From Ruminococcus sp. (GTDB lineage Bacteria > Bacillota > Clostridia > Oscillospirales > Ruminococcaceae): 7,134 nucleotides of DNA. Shown here one piece after another: positions 5,347 to 7,134 of this stretch (its first letter is position 1; every line of letters begins with the position of its first letter). The position numbers and the translations under genes were made by a program. The stretch lies in assembly GCA_024697705.1 (NCBI GenBank), contig JAILFF010000196.1, positions 1 to 7,134 on the forward strand, written 5' to 3'. The notes beneath the pieces are model-generated. The model did no database searches. It was not told the DNA's origin and worked only from the letters and a program-made list of their open reading frames with translations.

Positions 5347-6501
5347 TTATAATTTATCAAACATATCAAGCAGCTTCTCACGGAAAATATCGTAGGTGAA
5401 CTTTTCAAGAACTCGCTCCCGAGCCGCGCTGCCGAGTTTCGCTCGAAGTTCGGGGTCGTCCGCAAGCTTGGTTAGAGCTTCCGCGTAAGCCTTGCTGTCG
5501 GAATTAGGACATTCAAGCCCGGTAACATCTTTGACATTGACGTAATTCACTCCGCTTCCGGGAATTGTAAACGTTACCGCCGGTTTGCCGAAATACATTC
5601 CCTCCGCAAGCGCGATGCCGAAAGCCTCGTTTTTGGTCACGGAAGGAAAGCAGAAAATATCACACGCCAACAGACAGGCAATAAGTTCCGAATCGCTGAT
5701 CTTTCCCAGAAAATGCACCTTGCTGTCGCCTGCCGCCTCTTTCATGAGCATACCTGTCAGCTCGCCTTTGCCGCCTATAAGTATATCAAACCTGTCGTCA
5801 AGAAAGCGGCTCGCCTCCACAAGCTTGATAAAACCCTTGTATGGGATATGCCTGCCAAGCCCGAAACAGATGATCTTGTCCTTGTACTTGCGCCGTATCT
5901 TCGCAGCCAGACGTTCGATCTCGGGTGTGACACGCAGGCGATCGTTATTGATGCAATTCGGTATTACCGTGCATTTATCCCTGAAACGCCGTAAAAACGG
6001 GCTGCCCTTGATATAGTTCGGACTGGTCGCGATTATCCTGTCCGCTCTTTCAAGCAGCTCGATGTTCTGCGCGTAGAAAAACTTGGAAAGGAGCTTCTGC
6101 TTTGTTATATCAAGATGCCAGTACACCACGAGCTTAAAGTCCTGCTTTTTGTACAGCAAAAGCAGTGCCGACACAAACGGATTCGGATAATGAAATACCA
6201 CGATATCGGGTCGAAACTCTTCCATAACCTTTTTCAGCTCGTTAAAATAGGTCGTCGAAAGCGCCTGCGACGCTACCTTGACGATCGTTCCGCACCTGAT
6301 GACCTCAACGCCGTTTACCTCGTCGTGAACGGTCTGTCCGCGGTAGGTCGTTACGCCGTCGGTGGTGGAATCCTCGTTAAAGCAGATTATCTTCTGCTCG
6401 TAATCCTCGCCCGCAAGCGCCGAGGTTATGTCAGCAGCCACCTCTTCAACGCCGCCGATAAACGGATAATAATACTTTGATATATGCAGTATCCTTTTCA
6501 T
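5347..6501 (-). CDS. Glycosyltransferase, GT4 family (GT-B fold)
   Basis: 384 residues from the ATG at 6501, chosen because GGAG (6510-6513) lies eight bases upstream and MKRILHISKYYYPFIGGVEE is a typical GT4 N-terminus. A second ATG at 6522 overlaps the upstream stop as ATGA and would add seven residues. The acceptor half holds the glycine turn PFIGGVEEV (13-21) and VYWHLD (126-131). The donor half holds GLGRHIPYKG (214-223), with the Arg and Lys that usually contact the nucleotide-sugar phosphates, then GGKGEL (243-248) and the EX7E signature E292...E300 in NEAFGIALAEG. It is a retaining, nucleotide-sugar-using enzyme on the cytoplasmic face of the membrane, transferring one sugar to a lipid-linked glycan (family knowledge). 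Neither donor nor acceptor can be read from the sequence. It is the last gene of its operon, coupled to a membrane acyltransferase-like gene and followed by a terminator. Confidence 0.92.
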   Translation of the reverse strand: MKRILHISKYYYPFIGGVEEVAADITSALAGEDYEQKIICFNEDSTTDGVTTYRGQTVHDEVNGVEVIRCGTIVKVASQALSTTYFNELKKVMEEFRPDIVVFHYPNPFVSALLLLYKKQDFKLVVYWHLDITKQKLLSKFFYAQNIELLERADRIIATSPNYIKGSPFLRRFRDKCTVIPNCINNDRLRVTPEIERLAAKIRRKYKDKIICFGLGRHIPYKGFIKLVEASRFLDDRFDILIGGKGELTGMLMKEAAGDSKVHFLGKISDSELIACLLACDIFCFPSVTKNEAFGIALAEGMYFGKPAVTFTIPGSGVNYVNVKDVTGLECPNSDSKAYAEALTKLADDPELRAKLGSAARERVLEKFTYDIFREKLLDMFDKL

Positions 6502-6509
6502 TTTCACAG

Positions 6510-6513
6510 CTCC
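6510..6513 (-). promoter_or_regulatory. Ribosome binding site favouring the glycosyltransferase start at 6501
   Basis: GGAG on the minus strand, within TTTGGAGC, eight bases before the ATG at 6501. The alternative ATG at 6522 has no clear ribosome site but could use the ATGA stop-start overlap. Confidence 0.65.
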
Positions 6514-6518
6514 AAAAA

Positions 6519-7134
6519 TCATTTCAGTTTGCTTTCGATGCCCTTTGCCTTTTTCAGCATCGGCTTTTCGACAAACCTTGTCAGCAGGTAAGCCAGCGCG
6601 AGACTCGCCGCAAATTTGATAATAATAAACAGTATAAGCCCGACGACCGAACCCTCCGTTTTAATAAACTTTTCAAGGATTATGTGCGGAATATCAGCCG
6701 CGAGGAAGAACGAAAAGCCGATATCTCCGAGCATATTCATCGCCTTCACCGAAACTCCGAAGCGCTCCGCAAGGGTAAACAGCACGATGCCCGCGGAATA
6801 CGCGATAAAATATCCCACTGCCTGCTCCTTATATGAAAGAATAACACTTGGTATAAATATCACGGCGAAGATAATAAGATACTTTGCTGTCCCCTTTACA
6901 TTTCCGACGCCGCGGTACTGTATGCCGATAAGCCCCAACAGTATCAGCAGCCCAAAAGCCGTTGGGAAAGGCTTTCCTTTGACATATCTCAGCACCGAGA
7001 GCAGCAGCGAAAGAACGCAGCCCGCTATGAACAGAACGTCCGTGCGGAGCGTCTTTTCCCCGCGTTTTTTCTCAAAGAAATCGGGTGCAAGCACCGCCAG
7101 CATCACGAAAAAGCACACCTGAATAGGCATCATC
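6519..7134 (-). CDS. Acyltransferase-3-like membrane protein, C-terminal part (enters from right edge)
   Basis: About 205 residues are visible; the true start lies beyond 7134, and the Met at 7133 is probably internal. At least six hydrophobic segments are seen (counted from that Met: about 5-17, 33-48, 58-71, 84-100, 107-122, 163-186). The end, AYLLTRFVEKPMLKKAK (181-197), matches the last helix and Phe-x-Glu-Lys-Pro exit common in acyltransferase-3 proteins. LGDIGFSFFLAADIPHIIL (135-153) sits where most members have LGxxSYSLYLWH, so the usual Trp-His is not conserved here. The stop overlaps a possible glycosyltransferase start (ATGA), so the two genes are probably one operon. The likely role is O-acylation of a surface glycan (inference). 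Another polytopic polysaccharide protein is possible, since the diagnostic N-terminus is not visible. Confidence 0.68.
   Translation of the reverse strand, partial: MMPIQVCFFVMLAVLAPDFFEKKRGEKTLRTDVLFIAGCVLSLLLSVLRYVKGKPFPTAFGLLILLGLIGIQYRGVGNVKGTAKYLIIFAVIFIPSVILSYKEQAVGYFIAYSAGIVLFTLAERFGVSVKAMNMLGDIGFSFFLAADIPHIILEKFIKTEGSVVGLILFIIIKFAASLALAYLLTRFVEKPMLKKAKGIESKLK

Overview
The window looks like a chromosomal cell-surface polysaccharide region of a Gram-positive anaerobe of the Clostridia, most plausibly Ruminococcus or a relative (inference). The grounds are strong GGAGG-type ribosome binding sites, near-consensus sigma-A promoters, tightly packed genes, and a secreted protein built from Ig-like, cohesin-like and fibronectin-like modules as is common in that group. 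No rRNA, tRNA, insertion sequence or CRISPR array was seen.

Left block (1-2850, minus strand): a consensus promoter (TTGACA-N17-TATAAT) drives rfbA, rfbC and rfbB, which together make dTDP-4-keto-L-rhamnose (dTDP-4-dehydro-beta-L-rhamnose) from glucose-1-phosphate. They are followed after one base by the 5' part of an acyltransferase-3 membrane protein that runs off the left edge. The final rhamnose reductase gene rfbD is absent from the window.

Middle block (2850-5300, plus strand): about 270 bases of AT-rich spacer lead to a strong promoter and a structured leader in front of a broken gene (3303-3651). This is a decayed relative of the intact gene that follows it (3798-4973). The intact gene encodes a 391-residue secreted protein: signal peptide, Ig-like domain, cohesin-like domain with a DxDxDGxxD calcium loop, and a C-terminal Fn3-like domain. 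The two loci share short promoter-proximal motifs, which points to an old tandem duplication. Two hairpins follow the intact gene.

Right block (5307-7134, minus strand): the 3' part of a second acyltransferase-3-like membrane protein enters from the right edge and is coupled to a GT4-type glycosyltransferase, which ends at a strong intrinsic terminator. Together the left and right blocks suggest synthesis and decoration of a surface glycan, with the secreted module protein inserted between them in the opposite direction. I see no convincing new multi-gene system. The most unusual parts are the secreted protein with its decayed twin and the structured leader at 3161-3302.
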